Positions 24,601-30,263 are shown, counted from the stretch's first letter. The stretch is DNA of 30,673 bases from Lingula anatina (GCF_001039355.2 NW_019775585.1:202702-233374), one strand, 5' to 3'. Notes: generated by a model from the sequence alone, not told the origin. Translations and numbers: made by a program.

Positions 24601-26904
24601 TTATGAGTTAGACCAGCATTCATTGTGAAGTTTGTTCTAAATATGTCAGTTTTGTATTAGCATCCTGCTCCTGTACATTAAAAACCCTTAAATTTGTTAA
24701 GAATAAATTGTCTATGTCTTATTTTCTGTTTATTTGAAAGATTTGGCAACTTCTGTTCATTTCCCTGAAATGCCATGTCTGGACAGACAAATTGCTTATG
24801 TAAATTCATTTCAATTGTGTATTTATGAATTCAGATATACCTCATGACCACTACCACTACAGTGATCAAGTGGGCAGTCCACACAGCGAGTCAAGTGAAT
24901 TCACCATGGATGAAAATGGAATTCCATATCGAAAAAATAGAGGGCAGCAGTGTAAACAGCCCGTTTTAAACTTCGCAGACTTATTACCCCCTCCCCCAGA
25001 GCACCCACCACCCACAGATATAGATTCCCCTCCAGATTCACCACGTAGGGGGAACTCTCCTGTGAGAGGAGGTCAGAATGAGAGGTATTATGATAGAGGG
25101 CAGCATTATGGACAGTTACGCAGCCCTTTGTCCCCCGCCTCATCGGGGTCTATTAGAAATTATCCCCAGAGAGGGAACGGACAGTACAGCGACTCAGACT
25201 ACAGGTCTCAGTCTCCCAAGAGTAAACAAGCTCAGCAGTTAGCTAATGGTGATCACAGAACGCATTCGCCTAGGAACTATAACGAGGTTTTACAAGCAAG
25301 AAATATGTCACAGTCCCCTCGTCACAGAACTGACTCACCAAAGTCGTCATCTCAGCAGCAGCCGCCTTCATACTCTGAGGTGTCAGCCAGTGAAAACGAG
25401 AGGGGACCCACACCTCCTGTGAGAGCATATAAACTTGTTCCTATTCATAATAAAAGTGACCTAGGAGGAGGTGGAGGAGGTGGTGGAATGGGAGGGAGAT
25501 ACGATTCAGATCGAGGTCCAACTCCCCCTGTTAGGATGTATGCCATTCATTCACCTATATCTCCAGCATCCTGTCCCGGGGTGTGCATGGACCGAGGGAT
25601 CCAGTCTTCTCTTCCTAGCCTGACCAATGAGAGGGTGCATTCCCCTATGTCAGCAAGGTTAGCATTTACCGTATGATCAACAGTTTTCACTGAAGAGATA
25701 ATGTAGGAATACTCTTTGGAGTTGTTACAAAATATTTTGCAATTTATATACACCTAGACTATGATTTAGGAGGTTTCTCCGAATGATAAAACAAATAGGG
25801 TCTTGTCCCCAAATCACCATTCACATGACCAAGGTTGATAGATGGTGAACCATAATTTGGTCTTTGACTGGTCTTCTTTAGTCTCCACTGAAAAAAAACT
25901 GTTTTATCATCTCCTCAACTTGTAAATCAAATTGATAACGTTGAGGGAATAGATTTTCTTCTTTACAGTGTTTGTGATATTGTTTGTAGGTTAGAAATGG
26001 GTCACCACGGAGGCCCTCAGCTCAGTCTTGACTACCGCCCCGAGTCCCCAGTCTCTGAGGGGCTGCCAGATTACGCAGGAGACTCCGACATGGAGCCGCC
26101 ATGTCATCAGAGGGATTGTGGGACACCTGATTCCAGTATTGGCGAGCCTGAGGGCAGTGTCACAGGTATGTTGATGCACATAAGCCAATGTCACCTAGTA
26201 TATGTATCAGCCAGAGCACTGGGCATGGTATTTGAACAGCATTTATGAAATAAAAGATGTTCAGGCAAAAGAATTACTGGAAATGGATATTTGTGTATTT
26301 TGGAAAGAAAAAACAAGCATATCCTAGGCATTTTCTAAGTTCGTCTCTTGCTTTTCATTACATTACAAACTTGTAAACACACTCAGGAAAATACACAAAC
26401 ACCTTTCATTTACTCGGGAGTATAAATTTTGTTTTCAAGCAGAGGGATTAATTTTAGTGTTTTTAGCACTAAAAAGATATTGCTTGATATATTTTATTGG
26501 TAGTAAGACTCATTCATATTCAGGTAGCTTGTAATATATTGATGATTACCTTAACTATTAACAGTTGACACTTTTAATTGTTATCAGCCTTCTCATTTAT
26601 TTGCACTGTTCTCTAACATTTGCTATGGCTAAATCTCTAACTTACTAAGAAAAAAGTCCATTTATTAGAAACCTTATAAGCTTTCAATGATTTTAATTCA
26701 ATTTCGATTAATCATTCTTATGACATTGTAATTGTGCTTAAGTTATGAATATCATAATGATTTGTATAAATTGGTCCTTTATTTGTTCAATTCTGCAATG
26801 TTTCCATGTCTGCCAGCAAACCTTATTAAAAAAAGTATGTATGTGTCTGTAAATCATTTGTCGTTATATGTGCTTATGTTGATCATATCTGTCAGTTGAT
26901 TATT

Positions 26905-26955
<51 letters not shown>

Positions 26956-29900
26956 TTTTTGATGTCTTTTAAACATTCAGACTGATTGAATTTATTATAA
27001 TTTTATAATGTTATAAAACTGTCTAGTTTTAAACCCTAATGACCAAATCACATCATCAGAGGTTATTGTCTGGGGTCCAATGGGGTCTTTTTATGATCCC
27101 CAATTACCACACACAGACCTCGTAGATATTAAAACCATTAAAAATTAGTTATAACTTATTTTTATTTTATTACCAGTCTCTGCATGGCTGTATAATATCT
27201 CATATATAACACCAGAAGAGCCCTGTTATTGCAGACCCATTCTTGTCTGCGTCACACTCACACCATAACCTGGACTTTCCTGTCCTCCAAGTTATGCACA
27301 GGCTCTGGTTTTTTTTGTATCACATTTTAGTGTTCACTTTTATTTAACTCATTTTAATGTTCAGTTCTGAATGTGGTGTATGTAAAGTGTAACCTTGTTA
27401 ATCTTTATACTCTAGGTGTACAGTACAGCTCTGTTGTGTTATTACTTTTAATGTATTGCACTGTCATTTCTGCAAAAAAAAAATCCATGAAAAACATGGG
27501 TCTGTGGTATTGGCATATTTGAGCAGTACTGTAAACCTGGGCTTTATCAGTTCTCACATGCTACTTTTGCTTTGATGTTGAACTCTTCACACAATCTGGA
27601 AATGTTCACAAACATCAACAAGAGATTATAGTCGAAATCAAGGTTCCACTTTACTGCACCCCCTCACTTTGTACTGTTATTAATAATAATAAGTTGACAG
27701 TTGTTTTTGGCTTGCCCCTTACGCCATACTAACGTTCACCATTGTAGGTTCTATGCTCGCTTCTTGGGCGAGTGTCACTGATAACAGTGACACCTGTCTG
27801 TCCAGTAGATCAAGTGCCACCTCAAGTGATGGCTCTTTCTTCACAGAAGCTGATTTTGCCAGCGCTGTTGCCAAGGCTGCAGAACTTTCAGGTCTCACGG
27901 TCGTAGGTTCCACAGTTACTGACCCCAAAGCAGGTAGGATGAAATGTTGACCTCCGTGGGATGAATGTTGACCTCCAGAGGATGATATGTTGACCTCCCC
28001 AAACTTTGTTGAGGCACACTTTTGGATTTTAAAAACACCAGAACTAAAAATGTCATTCAGTGGAACCTTTCTTTTTAAAAAGAATTTATAAGTTAAAAAA
28101 CTTGCAAAATGACTTTTTGTGTATAGTAAAATGATCTCCAACTTGTGAACATTTCCAGATTTCTTATTTCAGTTTTTGATTTCACAATTTAAAAATGCTC
28201 ATTTTGAACATTATAATAATTTTTGTACTTTATGTAAACACCAATTTGGATAAGGCCTGGTCAAATTATTCCAAGACATTTTTTGTTCTTCATCATCAAC
28301 AATTAATTTAACGATTAATGTAATTATAGACCTCACTTGCATGTAAAATAATTTAGTAGACTTGAGAATCTAACATCAACATCTGCAAGCAAAAACCAAA
28401 CTAACGAGAAAAGTTTAACATGCATGACTACCACAGATTTTTGCCAATAAATACTGATTCAACTCACTTGTTTCCTTTTGGTTTTGTTGAAGGCAAAAAA
28501 AAAAAAAATAATAAATAATAATAATAATCACAAGACGTGACACAACTTGTATGCCAGCCAACACCAATATAATTTTGTTTACCAGGCAAGAAGAATCGCC
28601 ATCGCTATCGGGAGCGGGCAGCAGCTCATCGACCCCACAGCCCCTACAGTACTGACAGTAACTTCAGTGTAGTACAACACAAGCCATATCCTAAAGCTAA
28701 CAGAAAGAAGCAGTTACAGGAGCAAGGTGAGATCTGATAGGGTGTTAAAGTGAGTTTGAATTTTCAGGTCAATTAGGAATGAGAAATACATATCCATTCA
28801 GCTATTTATTCAGTTCCACTTGTAAAGCCAAATTTTTAATGTGTTATTGAGATATGCCCCAGAACTGTATGATATATGAGTATATCAATGTCTGGTTGCA
28901 TTGAAAACCTTTTGTTGTTTATAATTTCAGCTGCTAAATACCCGAGATACACAGCCCCTGGGGACCAGGTCAATCCACCCACAACCAAACCAAAGCCACC
29001 CCCCTTGAAGGCCAAGCCCACTTTGCCCCAAAGTGGTAAGTTTTCTCCCTGTCAAGTAAAATTTTAAAGCTATAGTATCAAAGTTACTTATATAACTGCA
29101 CTATTCTAGGAAATAAAATTACCAGAAGGATGTTCCTATATCGTCTTATTTTAATCTCAAAATGCCCCAAGAAAAATAAAATTACTGAGCTGTAGCTTAG
29201 AGACAAACCTCTGTTTGTATTCCTTAATGGTCTTTTATGCATGGTGATATGAGAAACCTTGCTGAAGATTCATAACATGGAACATTATGCATAATTTTGG
29301 CAATATTTTATTAGTACCAATAAAGCGCTTGAAATGTGTTTCCTTTTAATGTACATATGGCATGTTCAGAAATCAGTTGAAAATGTCCTGACATATCTCA
29401 CACATGCAATGATATTCTTCTTGTAGAGTATCATCCACTTCCTTTTGTAGTGGAAAACCTCCCATCGTACAGCCGACCAAATTTCCCGACGCCATCTTCC
29501 CACATGCAGAGTCCCACGTCTACCAACTCGTACTCCTCCAGTAGCGGAAAATGGAAAAATCTTTCCACTTCGCCCAAGACACCCCCTAGTGTGCCAAGTG
29601 AACTGAGCGACAATGGAATGTCTATACGCTCCAACCCATTAGCATTCTCCCTTGAGGATGATGTGAGTTTATTTTTGTTTAACTTATCATAATATAACAG
29701 ATTCTGTTTTATGTATGATGTTTGAATTAAGTAATGGTGCAATTTTTAGAAAGGATAGTACTTTTCGTTGCATTAATGGGGATTTTGTTAACATCACAGA
29801 GAGTGGAATGGATTGTTCATTCTGATAGAAAAAAACAAAAAAGAGAAATCTAAAATATGTTTGAAGTCTAGACTTTAAAGTAAAACAGATGCAGTCAACT

Positions 29901-30037
29901 CGTATAATAAATGTAAAGTGCTAGACTTTATCTGCCTAGTTTATGATTGACATTTTTATGATTGACGTTTTCATTTTCAAAAGTGCCTTTAACTTAACAA
30001 ATATTTGTACTTATTTTTTCAGCCACCAGTTGCATAG
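735..30037 (+). CDS. robo: Roundabout (Robo) family axon-guidance receptor, 26-exon gene model
   Basis: Single-pass membrane receptor; Robo proteins bind secreted Slit through Ig1-Ig2 and signal growth-cone repulsion through the cytoplasmic tail. Model: join(735-789, 12643-12969, 15747-16025, 16316-16582, 17019-17143, 17408-17567, 17692-17889, 18304-18393, 18656-18843, 19129-19279, 19713-19843, 20132-20393, 20665-20780, 20924-21089, 21444-21584, 21824-21854, 22606-22766, 23672-23874, 24091-24223, 24835-25657, 25990-26165, 27748-27933, 28586-28726, 28931-29035, 29427-29662, 30023-30037), 1,621 residues. Order: signal peptide 1-22, Ig1 to 127, Ig2 to 220, Ig3 to 309, Ig4 to 404, Ig5 to 500, FN3 domains 501-613, 614-744 and 745-838, membrane segment about 846-870, tail to 1621. 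All ten Ig cysteines are present. The 5 Ig + 3 FN3 layout and tail motifs identify Robo rather than other Ig/FN3 receptors. Which paralogue cannot be told. Junctions are inferred from sequence without transcripts. Confidence 0.93.
1351..1412. repeat. Compound microsatellite (TC)n(AC)n
   Basis: About 21 TC units run directly into about 10 AC units. Apparent open frames on either strand here (SLSLSL or ERERER plus VCVCVC) are artefacts of the repeat. Confidence 0.95.
2746..3057 (+). pseudogene. Possible decayed coding fragment in intron 1
   Basis: A charged, protein-like reading appears in pieces on the plus strand. It starts with ATG at 2746 ([13 protein letters not shown]), shifts frame at an A run near 2785-2792, and is then open from 2793 to 2993 apart from one TGA at 2874, with segments such as [20 protein letters not shown] and [21 protein letters not shown] further shift near 2990 gives [17 protein letters not shown] before a stop at 3055. 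The codon-like composition differs from the flanking intron. It may be a relic of a transposable element or a retro-copied gene, but I do not recognise the protein and chance is not excluded. Confidence 0.3.
3226..3372. repeat. Degenerate G-rich tandem repeat, about 3 copies
   Basis: Three imperfect units with period about 51-55 start near 3226, 3276 and 3331. Each has an AAAA-rich head, a GGGATAC(C/T)CAG core and a GGGG-rich tail. Four G runs at about 3246-3272 with short spacers could form a G-quadruplex. Confidence 0.55.
6617..6679. repeat. CT-rich microsatellite
   Basis: CT dinucleotide tract interrupted by a CCTCCCTTCC-type pyrimidine patch, then about 15 CT units. It lies within intron 1. 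Confidence 0.95.
8002..8250. mobile_element. Fold-back, MITE-like element in intron 1
   Basis: The two ends are inverted copies of each other. The left arm (about 8003-8044) contains CATTCCCATAG then ATTTTAGATCGATTTA. The right arm (about 8202-8247) reads as its reverse complement with CATTCCCA, AGATTT and AGAT blocks conserved. The complementarity continues inward (left 8040-8090 against right 8145-8190, through GATCGA..CCCTG.GGGG and TCAGC..AGCCG blocks) to a loop near 8095-8140, so the whole unit could fold into one long imperfect hairpin. The right arm carries a short internal duplication of ATCTAAATCT. There is no transposase. A clear target-site duplication was not found, so the exact ends are uncertain. 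Confidence 0.55.
12536..12547. repeat. Poly-C run (12 nt)
   Basis: Homopolymer tract about 95 nt upstream of the exon 2 acceptor; likely length-variable and prone to sequencing error. Confidence 0.9.
12643..12969 (+). CDS. robo: robo exon 2: Ig domain 1
   Basis: Residues 19-127. It opens with the Robo hallmark [20 protein letters not shown], then the first cysteine (LNCGAEG), the tryptophan of ITWYKDG, the conserved [15 protein letters not shown] strand pair, and the second cysteine in GTYYCNATN. In characterised Robos, Ig1 is the main Slit LRR-D2 binding domain. Two N-X-T sequons (NAT) flank the end of the domain. The acceptor TTTCAG ends at 12642; the donor is GCAG|GTAAGG, phase 1 to phase 1, so the domain is a symmetrical module. 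Confidence 0.95.
12970..15746 (+). other. robo: Intron 2 (2.8 kb)
   Basis: AT-rich intron with stops in all frames. It contains a C17 run (13727-13743) and a C-rich patch around 14955-14973. I see no exon or RNA gene in it. Confidence 0.8.
13727..13743. repeat. Poly-C run (17 nt)
   Basis: Uninterrupted C tract in intron 2. It produces an artefactual glycine run in minus-strand frames. Confidence 0.95.
15747..16025 (+). CDS. robo: robo exon 3: Ig domain 2
   Basis: Residues 128-220. Shows LRDEFETNP at the start, the first cysteine in [16 protein letters not shown], then KKDG, the second cysteine in [17 protein letters not shown]. The DPPRGxPxPTIxWKKDG string is typical of Robo Ig2, which packs with Ig1 to form the conserved N-terminal ligand-binding unit. 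The acceptor TTTCAG ends at 15746; the donor is CAAG|GTACC, phase 1. A second copy of the donor lies 36 nt downstream and would add 12 residues in frame. Confidence 0.95.
16025..16074 (+). repeat. robo: Short tandem duplication across the exon 3 donor
   Basis: GGTACCATGTTAAA occurs at 16025 and again at 16061, period 36. The first copy contains the exon 3 donor and the second recreates it. Confidence 0.8.
16316..16582 (+). CDS. robo: robo exon 4: Ig domain 3
   Basis: Residues 221-309. [19 protein letters not shown], first cysteine in [15 protein letters not shown], then [12 protein letters not shown] and second cysteine in [17 protein letters not shown]. The [13 protein letters not shown] pattern matches Robo Ig3. 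The acceptor TTGCAG ends at 16315; the donor is CAGT|GTATGT, the only phase consistent with the next exon. Phase 1 at both ends. Confidence 0.93.
16583..17018 (+). other. robo: Intron 4 with an imperfect tandem duplication
   Basis: AT-rich. The last 110 nt consist of two diverged copies of about 50 nt (about 16904-16952 and 16963-17013), each with TCTGTGA..AAT..TATTTGA..CGATTTC-like blocks; the second ends in the exon 5 acceptor. Nothing else was recognised. Confidence 0.6.
17019..17143 (+). CDS. robo: robo exon 5: Ig domain 4, first half
   Basis: Residues 310-351. [20 protein letters not shown], first cysteine in [15 protein letters not shown], then NKEQSK. The exon ends phase 0 (AAG|GTAAAG), splitting Ig4, which is completed by exon 6. 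PRDxxVxxGRTVxxxC is a Robo Ig4 signature. The acceptor TTCTAG ends at 17018. Confidence 0.93.
17408..17567 (+). CDS. robo: robo exon 6: Ig domain 4, second half
   Basis: Residues 352-404. [20 protein letters not shown], then [20 protein letters not shown] with the second Ig cysteine. The acceptor TTTGCAG ends at 17407 (phase 0); the donor is CAAG|GTGAAG at 17568 (phase 1). Confidence 0.93.
17692..17889 (+). CDS. robo: robo exon 7: Ig domain 5, first part
   Basis: Residues 405-470. [19 protein letters not shown], first cysteine in [15 protein letters not shown], then [14 protein letters not shown]. The PPxIxQGPxNQT string with its sequon is shared with vertebrate Robo Ig5. The acceptor TTCCAG ends at 17691; the donor is TCAG|GTGAGA, phase 1. 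Confidence 0.93.
17890..18303 (+). other. robo: Intron 7
   Basis: 414-nt AT-rich intron inside the Ig5 domain; nothing recognised. Confidence 0.7.
18304..18393 (+). CDS. robo: robo exon 8: Ig domain 5, end
   Basis: Residues 471-500. [20 protein letters not shown] supplies the second Ig5 cysteine and RGAYLTVE the last strand. 90 nt, phase 1 at both ends, so skipping it would keep the frame but delete half of Ig5. The acceptor TTGCAG ends at 18303; the donor is GAGG|GTAAGA. Confidence 0.92.
18656..18843 (+). CDS. robo: robo exon 9: FN3 domain 1, first half
   Basis: Residues 501-563. A linker ([17 protein letters not shown]) leads to [20 protein letters not shown], the conserved W of [12 protein letters not shown], and [14 protein letters not shown]. 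The acceptor reads CAGTAG, a NAGNAG tandem site; using the second AG would drop Val501 only. The exon ends phase 0 (GAG|GTAAGT), the mid-domain split seen in all three FN3 domains here. Confidence 0.92.
18911..18932. repeat. (ATT)n microsatellite
   Basis: About seven trinucleotide units in intron 9. Confidence 0.85.
19129..19279 (+). CDS. robo: robo exon 10: FN3 domain 1, second half
   Basis: Residues 564-613. [20 protein letters not shown] then the FN3 signature [20 protein letters not shown] (Y and R/N positions conserved). The acceptor TTCTAG ends at 19128; the donor is AAAG|GTAGTT, phase 1. Confidence 0.92.
19280..19712 (+). other. robo: Intron 10
   Basis: 433-nt AT-rich intron between FN3-1 and FN3-2; nothing recognised. 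Confidence 0.7.
19713..19843 (+). CDS. robo: robo exon 11: FN3 domain 2, first part
   Basis: Residues 614-657. [20 protein letters not shown] is a long variable linker; [14 protein letters not shown] begins the FN3 core. The acceptor CACCAG ends at 19712; the donor is ACG|GTGAGT, phase 0. This linker is the least conserved extracellular part, so confidence rests mainly on frame and splice-site fit. Confidence 0.88.
20132..20393 (+). CDS. robo: robo exon 12: FN3 domain 2, second part
   Basis: Residues 658-744. [14 protein letters not shown] matches the Robo FN3-2 pattern Q.YI.G(Y/F)(K/R)(I/V)(L/I)Y; then [20 protein letters not shown], a close match to the R.LRK...YEI...PFF string of vertebrate Robos. 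The acceptor ATCTAG ends at 20131; the donor is GATG|GTGAGT, phase 1. Confidence 0.93.
20665..20780 (+). CDS. robo: robo exon 13: FN3 domain 3, first half
   Basis: Residues 745-783. [20 protein letters not shown], then [19 protein letters not shown] with the conserved tryptophan and W.PP..E...G...GY pattern of FN3. The acceptor TTTCAG ends at 20664; the donor is GTG|GTAAGT, phase 0. Confidence 0.93.
20924..21089 (+). CDS. robo: robo exon 14: FN3 domain 3, second half
   Basis: Residues 784-838. [20 protein letters not shown] carries two sequons (NIT, NAS). [20 protein letters not shown] is the FN3 F-strand region, followed by [13 protein letters not shown]. The acceptor TTTCAG ends at 20923; the donor is ATTG|GTATGC, phase 1. 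Confidence 0.93.
21090..21443 (+). other. robo: Intron 14
   Basis: 354-nt AT-rich intron between the FN3-3 exon and the membrane exon; nothing recognised. Confidence 0.7.
21444..21584 (+). CDS. robo: robo exon 15: transmembrane segment
   Basis: Residues 839-885. [14 protein letters not shown] then a hydrophobic stretch [16 protein letters not shown] (membrane segment about 846-870), stopped by the basic cluster RRKRNKK, the expected cytoplasmic stop-transfer signal. The W(I/L)...(W)LYR.(R/K)(K/R) ending resembles vertebrate Robo1/2. The acceptor CACTAG ends at 21443; the donor is ATGG|GTATGT, phase 1. Confidence 0.95.
21824..21854 (+). CDS. robo: robo exon 16: 31-nt juxtamembrane microexon
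   Basis: Encodes [10 protein letters not shown] plus two bases of the next codon (residues 886-895). The acceptor TTTACAG ends at 21823 and the donor is TAG|GTGCGT at 21855. It is the only exon that turns the phase-1 end of exon 15 into the phase 2 needed by exon 17, so although tiny it is required for the full-length frame. Confidence 0.85.
22005..22063 (+). CDS. robo: Candidate cassette exon 16b (59 nt), frame-breaking if simply included
   Basis: Flanked by a strong acceptor (CTCTCCCCTCAG) and a near-perfect donor (GTG|GTAAGT). It is open in the phase set by exon 16: R, then [19 protein letters not shown]. Its length is 2 mod 3, so splicing it to exon 17 shifts the frame and meets TAA at 22641-22643, giving about 927 residues with the membrane segment but almost no tail. 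Because that stop is 123 nt before the end of exon 17, nonsense-mediated decay is also plausible. It is left out of the main model. The alternative is that a further small exon restores the frame. Confidence 0.5.
22606..22766 (+). CDS. robo: robo exon 17: proximal cytoplasmic tail
   Basis: Residues 896-949. [20 protein letters not shown] then [20 protein letters not shown]. The N.C..SCC.GN pattern corresponds to a conserved juxtamembrane-distal block in vertebrate Robo1/2, which fixes the reading frame. The acceptor reads CAGCAG (NAGNAG): starting at 22606 gives S-R-N, at 22609 gives R-N. The donor is AGTA|GTAAGA at 22767, phase 1. Confidence 0.85.
22767..23671 (+). other. robo: Intron 17
   Basis: 905-nt AT-rich intron; stops in all frames except short chance runs; nothing recognised. 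Confidence 0.7.
23672..23874 (+). CDS. robo: robo exon 18: CC0-like and CC1 tyrosine motifs
   Basis: Residues 950-1017. [20 protein letters not shown] holds a tyrosine (Y977) in a position matching the CC0 region of other Robos. [12 protein letters not shown] is the CC1 motif (family consensus PTPYATT.LI) with Tyr1002; in characterised Robos these tyrosines are phosphorylation sites of Abl-type kinases. The acceptor TTTTAG ends at 23671; the donor is CAG|GTAGGT, phase 0. Confidence 0.93.
24091..24223 (+). CDS. robo: robo exon 19: tail segment with three in-phase donors
   Basis: Residues 1018-1061: [29 protein letters not shown], then [15 protein letters not shown]. The acceptor TCTGCAG ends at 24090. 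I ended the exon at 24223 (ACAG|GTGAAC); donors at 24179 (CCAG|GTATCA) and 24188 (GCA|GTGAGT) are also phase 1 and would shorten the protein by 15 or 12 residues. The GTGAGT site is the best consensus, so the true end is uncertain. Confidence 0.75.
24224..24834 (+). other. robo: Intron 19
   Basis: 611 nt, with a G-rich patch at 24247-24281 (GGGGGCGGGGG type) and otherwise AT-rich; no gene recognised. Confidence 0.7.
24835..25657 (+). CDS. robo: robo exon 20: large proline/serine-rich tail exon with CC2 and duplicated RGPTPPVR
   Basis: Residues 1062-1335, the largest exon. [14 protein letters not shown] (about 1108-1121; 24981-25013) is CC2, the EVH1 ligand through which Robo recruits Ena/VASP proteins. 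A long stretch rich in Ser-Pro follows ([45 protein letters not shown]). Then come two copies of RGPTPPVR (residues 1251-1258 and 1288-1295), separated by an eight-glycine run. This part corresponds to CC3 of other Robos, a binding region for srGAP-type SH3 proteins. The donor GCAAG|GTTAGC is weak, but exon 21 needs exactly this phase (2). Reading through it meets TGA at 25674. Confidence 0.93.
25401..25535 (+). repeat. robo: Two copies of the RGPTPPVR motif
   Basis: Coding repeat at 25401-25424 and 25512-25535. The peptides are identical over eight residues but the codons differ (AGG GGA CCC versus CGA GGT CCA and so on), so this is an old or selectively maintained duplication. Each is followed by a tyrosine (AYK, MYA). 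Confidence 0.9.
25658..25989 (+). other. robo: Intron 20
   Basis: 332-nt intron with a weak GTTAGC donor and a TTTGTAG acceptor. Retention would add LAFTV and stop at 25674-25676. Confidence 0.75.
25990..26165 (+). CDS. robo: robo exon 21: acidic tail segment
   Basis: Residues 1336-1394. [32 protein letters not shown], then [12 protein letters not shown] across the next junction. [18 protein letters not shown] aligns with the G.LE.SVTGSM..GW.S. block of vertebrate Robos. The acceptor TTTGTAG ends at 25989; the donor is ACAG|GTATGT, phase 1. Confidence 0.9.
26166..27747 (+). other. robo: Intron 21
   Basis: 1.58-kb AT-rich intron with a long (ATTT)n tract (26904-26959). It ends with a perfect TACTAAC branch-point consensus at 27727-27733, unusually close to the acceptor at 27747. 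No gene recognised. Confidence 0.75.
26904..26959. repeat. (ATTT)n tetranucleotide microsatellite
   Basis: About 13 tetranucleotide units in intron 21. Confidence 0.95.
27748..27933 (+). CDS. robo: robo exon 22: conserved [16 protein letters not shown] tail block
   Basis: Residues 1395-1456. [52 protein letters not shown]. This is the best conserved part of the tail; vertebrate Robo1/2 have a near-identical SSDGSFFT(D/E)ADFA.AV..AAE..GL.V string, predicted helical, whose function I cannot name. The acceptor TTGTAG ends at 27747; the donor is GCAG|GTAGGA, phase 1. Confidence 0.95.
27938..28002. repeat. robo: Three-copy 21-22-nt tandem repeat beside the exon 22 donor
   Basis: Units start at 27938, 27960 and 27981. 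Each has GATGA..TGTTGACCTCC, and TGACCT recurs at 27948, 27969 and 27991. Confidence 0.85.
28495..28529. repeat. A-run and (AAT)n tract
   Basis: Low-complexity A/AAT tract about 55 nt upstream of the exon 23 acceptor. Confidence 0.85.
28586..28726 (+). CDS. robo: robo exon 23: basic tail segment
   Basis: Residues 1457-1503. [47 protein letters not shown]. Matches the SPxSTDSNxS...Q...P.KK arrangement after the SSDGSFF block in other Robos. 141 nt, phase 1 at both ends, so it is a skippable module. The acceptor TACCAG ends at 28585; the donor is CAAG|GTGAGA. Confidence 0.9.
28931..29035 (+). CDS. robo: robo exon 24: proline/lysine-rich tail segment
   Basis: Residues 1504-1538. [20 protein letters not shown] then [15 protein letters not shown], with PPxLKxKP-type potential SH3 ligands. 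105 nt, phase 1 at both ends. The acceptor TTTCAG ends at 28930; the donor is AGTG|GTAAGT. Confidence 0.88.
29036..29426 (+). other. robo: Intron 24
   Basis: 391-nt AT-rich intron; nothing recognised. Confidence 0.7.
29427..29662 (+). CDS. robo: robo exon 25: C-terminal tail, two in-phase acceptors
   Basis: Residues 1539-1617. [57 protein letters not shown]. (Y)(S/C)RP.FPT followed by a serine run matches the extreme C-terminal region of vertebrate Robo1. Acceptors TTGTAG (ending 29426) and TTTTGTAG (ending 29450) are both phase 1 and differ by eight residues; I used the first. The donor is GAT|GTGAGT at 29663, phase 0. Confidence 0.9.
29663..30022 (+). other. robo: Intron 25
   Basis: 360-nt AT-rich intron; nothing recognised. 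Read-through from exon 25 would add VSLFLFNLS before a stop at 29690. Confidence 0.7.
30023..30037 (+). CDS. robo: robo exon 26: last four codons and stop
   Basis: PPVA then TAG (30035-30037). The acceptor TTTTTTCAG ends at 30022, phase 0, in frame with exon 25. The coding part is only 15 nt, so the assignment depends on the splice site; intron 25 retention would end the protein with a different tail. Confidence 0.75.
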   Translation, partial: PPVA

Positions 30038-30257
30038 TATTATAAGGTTCAAGATGCCAAGCTGATGCACACATAGCCAGGAATGTGCTTGCTTATCCTC
30101 CAGATTGTGTAGGTTCTGTCTGATGATACATATTAGTGGTGCTATTTGAGCTAAGAAAACATGGACCCTTAGATGTTAAGCTTGTGTTGAGGAAAACGCC
30201 ATCTATGTTTCTCTTAACCTTAAAGGATGTTGTTTCCCCAAGATTCATTGGAGGAAA

Positions 30258-30263
30258 AATAAA
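30258..30263 (+). terminator. robo: Poly(A) signal AATAAA (proximal)
   Basis: Canonical hexamer about 220 nt after the stop codon. Confidence 0.55.

Larger units (their letters stand above)
27934..28585 (+). other. robo: Intron 22
   Basis: 652 nt. It opens with three tandem 21-22-nt units (27938-28002) and has an A run with an (AAT)n tract at about 28495-28529. Otherwise AT-rich with nothing recognised. Confidence 0.75.

Noticed and set aside
27719-28141. 140-codon minus-strand open frame
   Set aside because: Antisense shadow of conserved exon 22; the plus-strand protein is clearly the real one.
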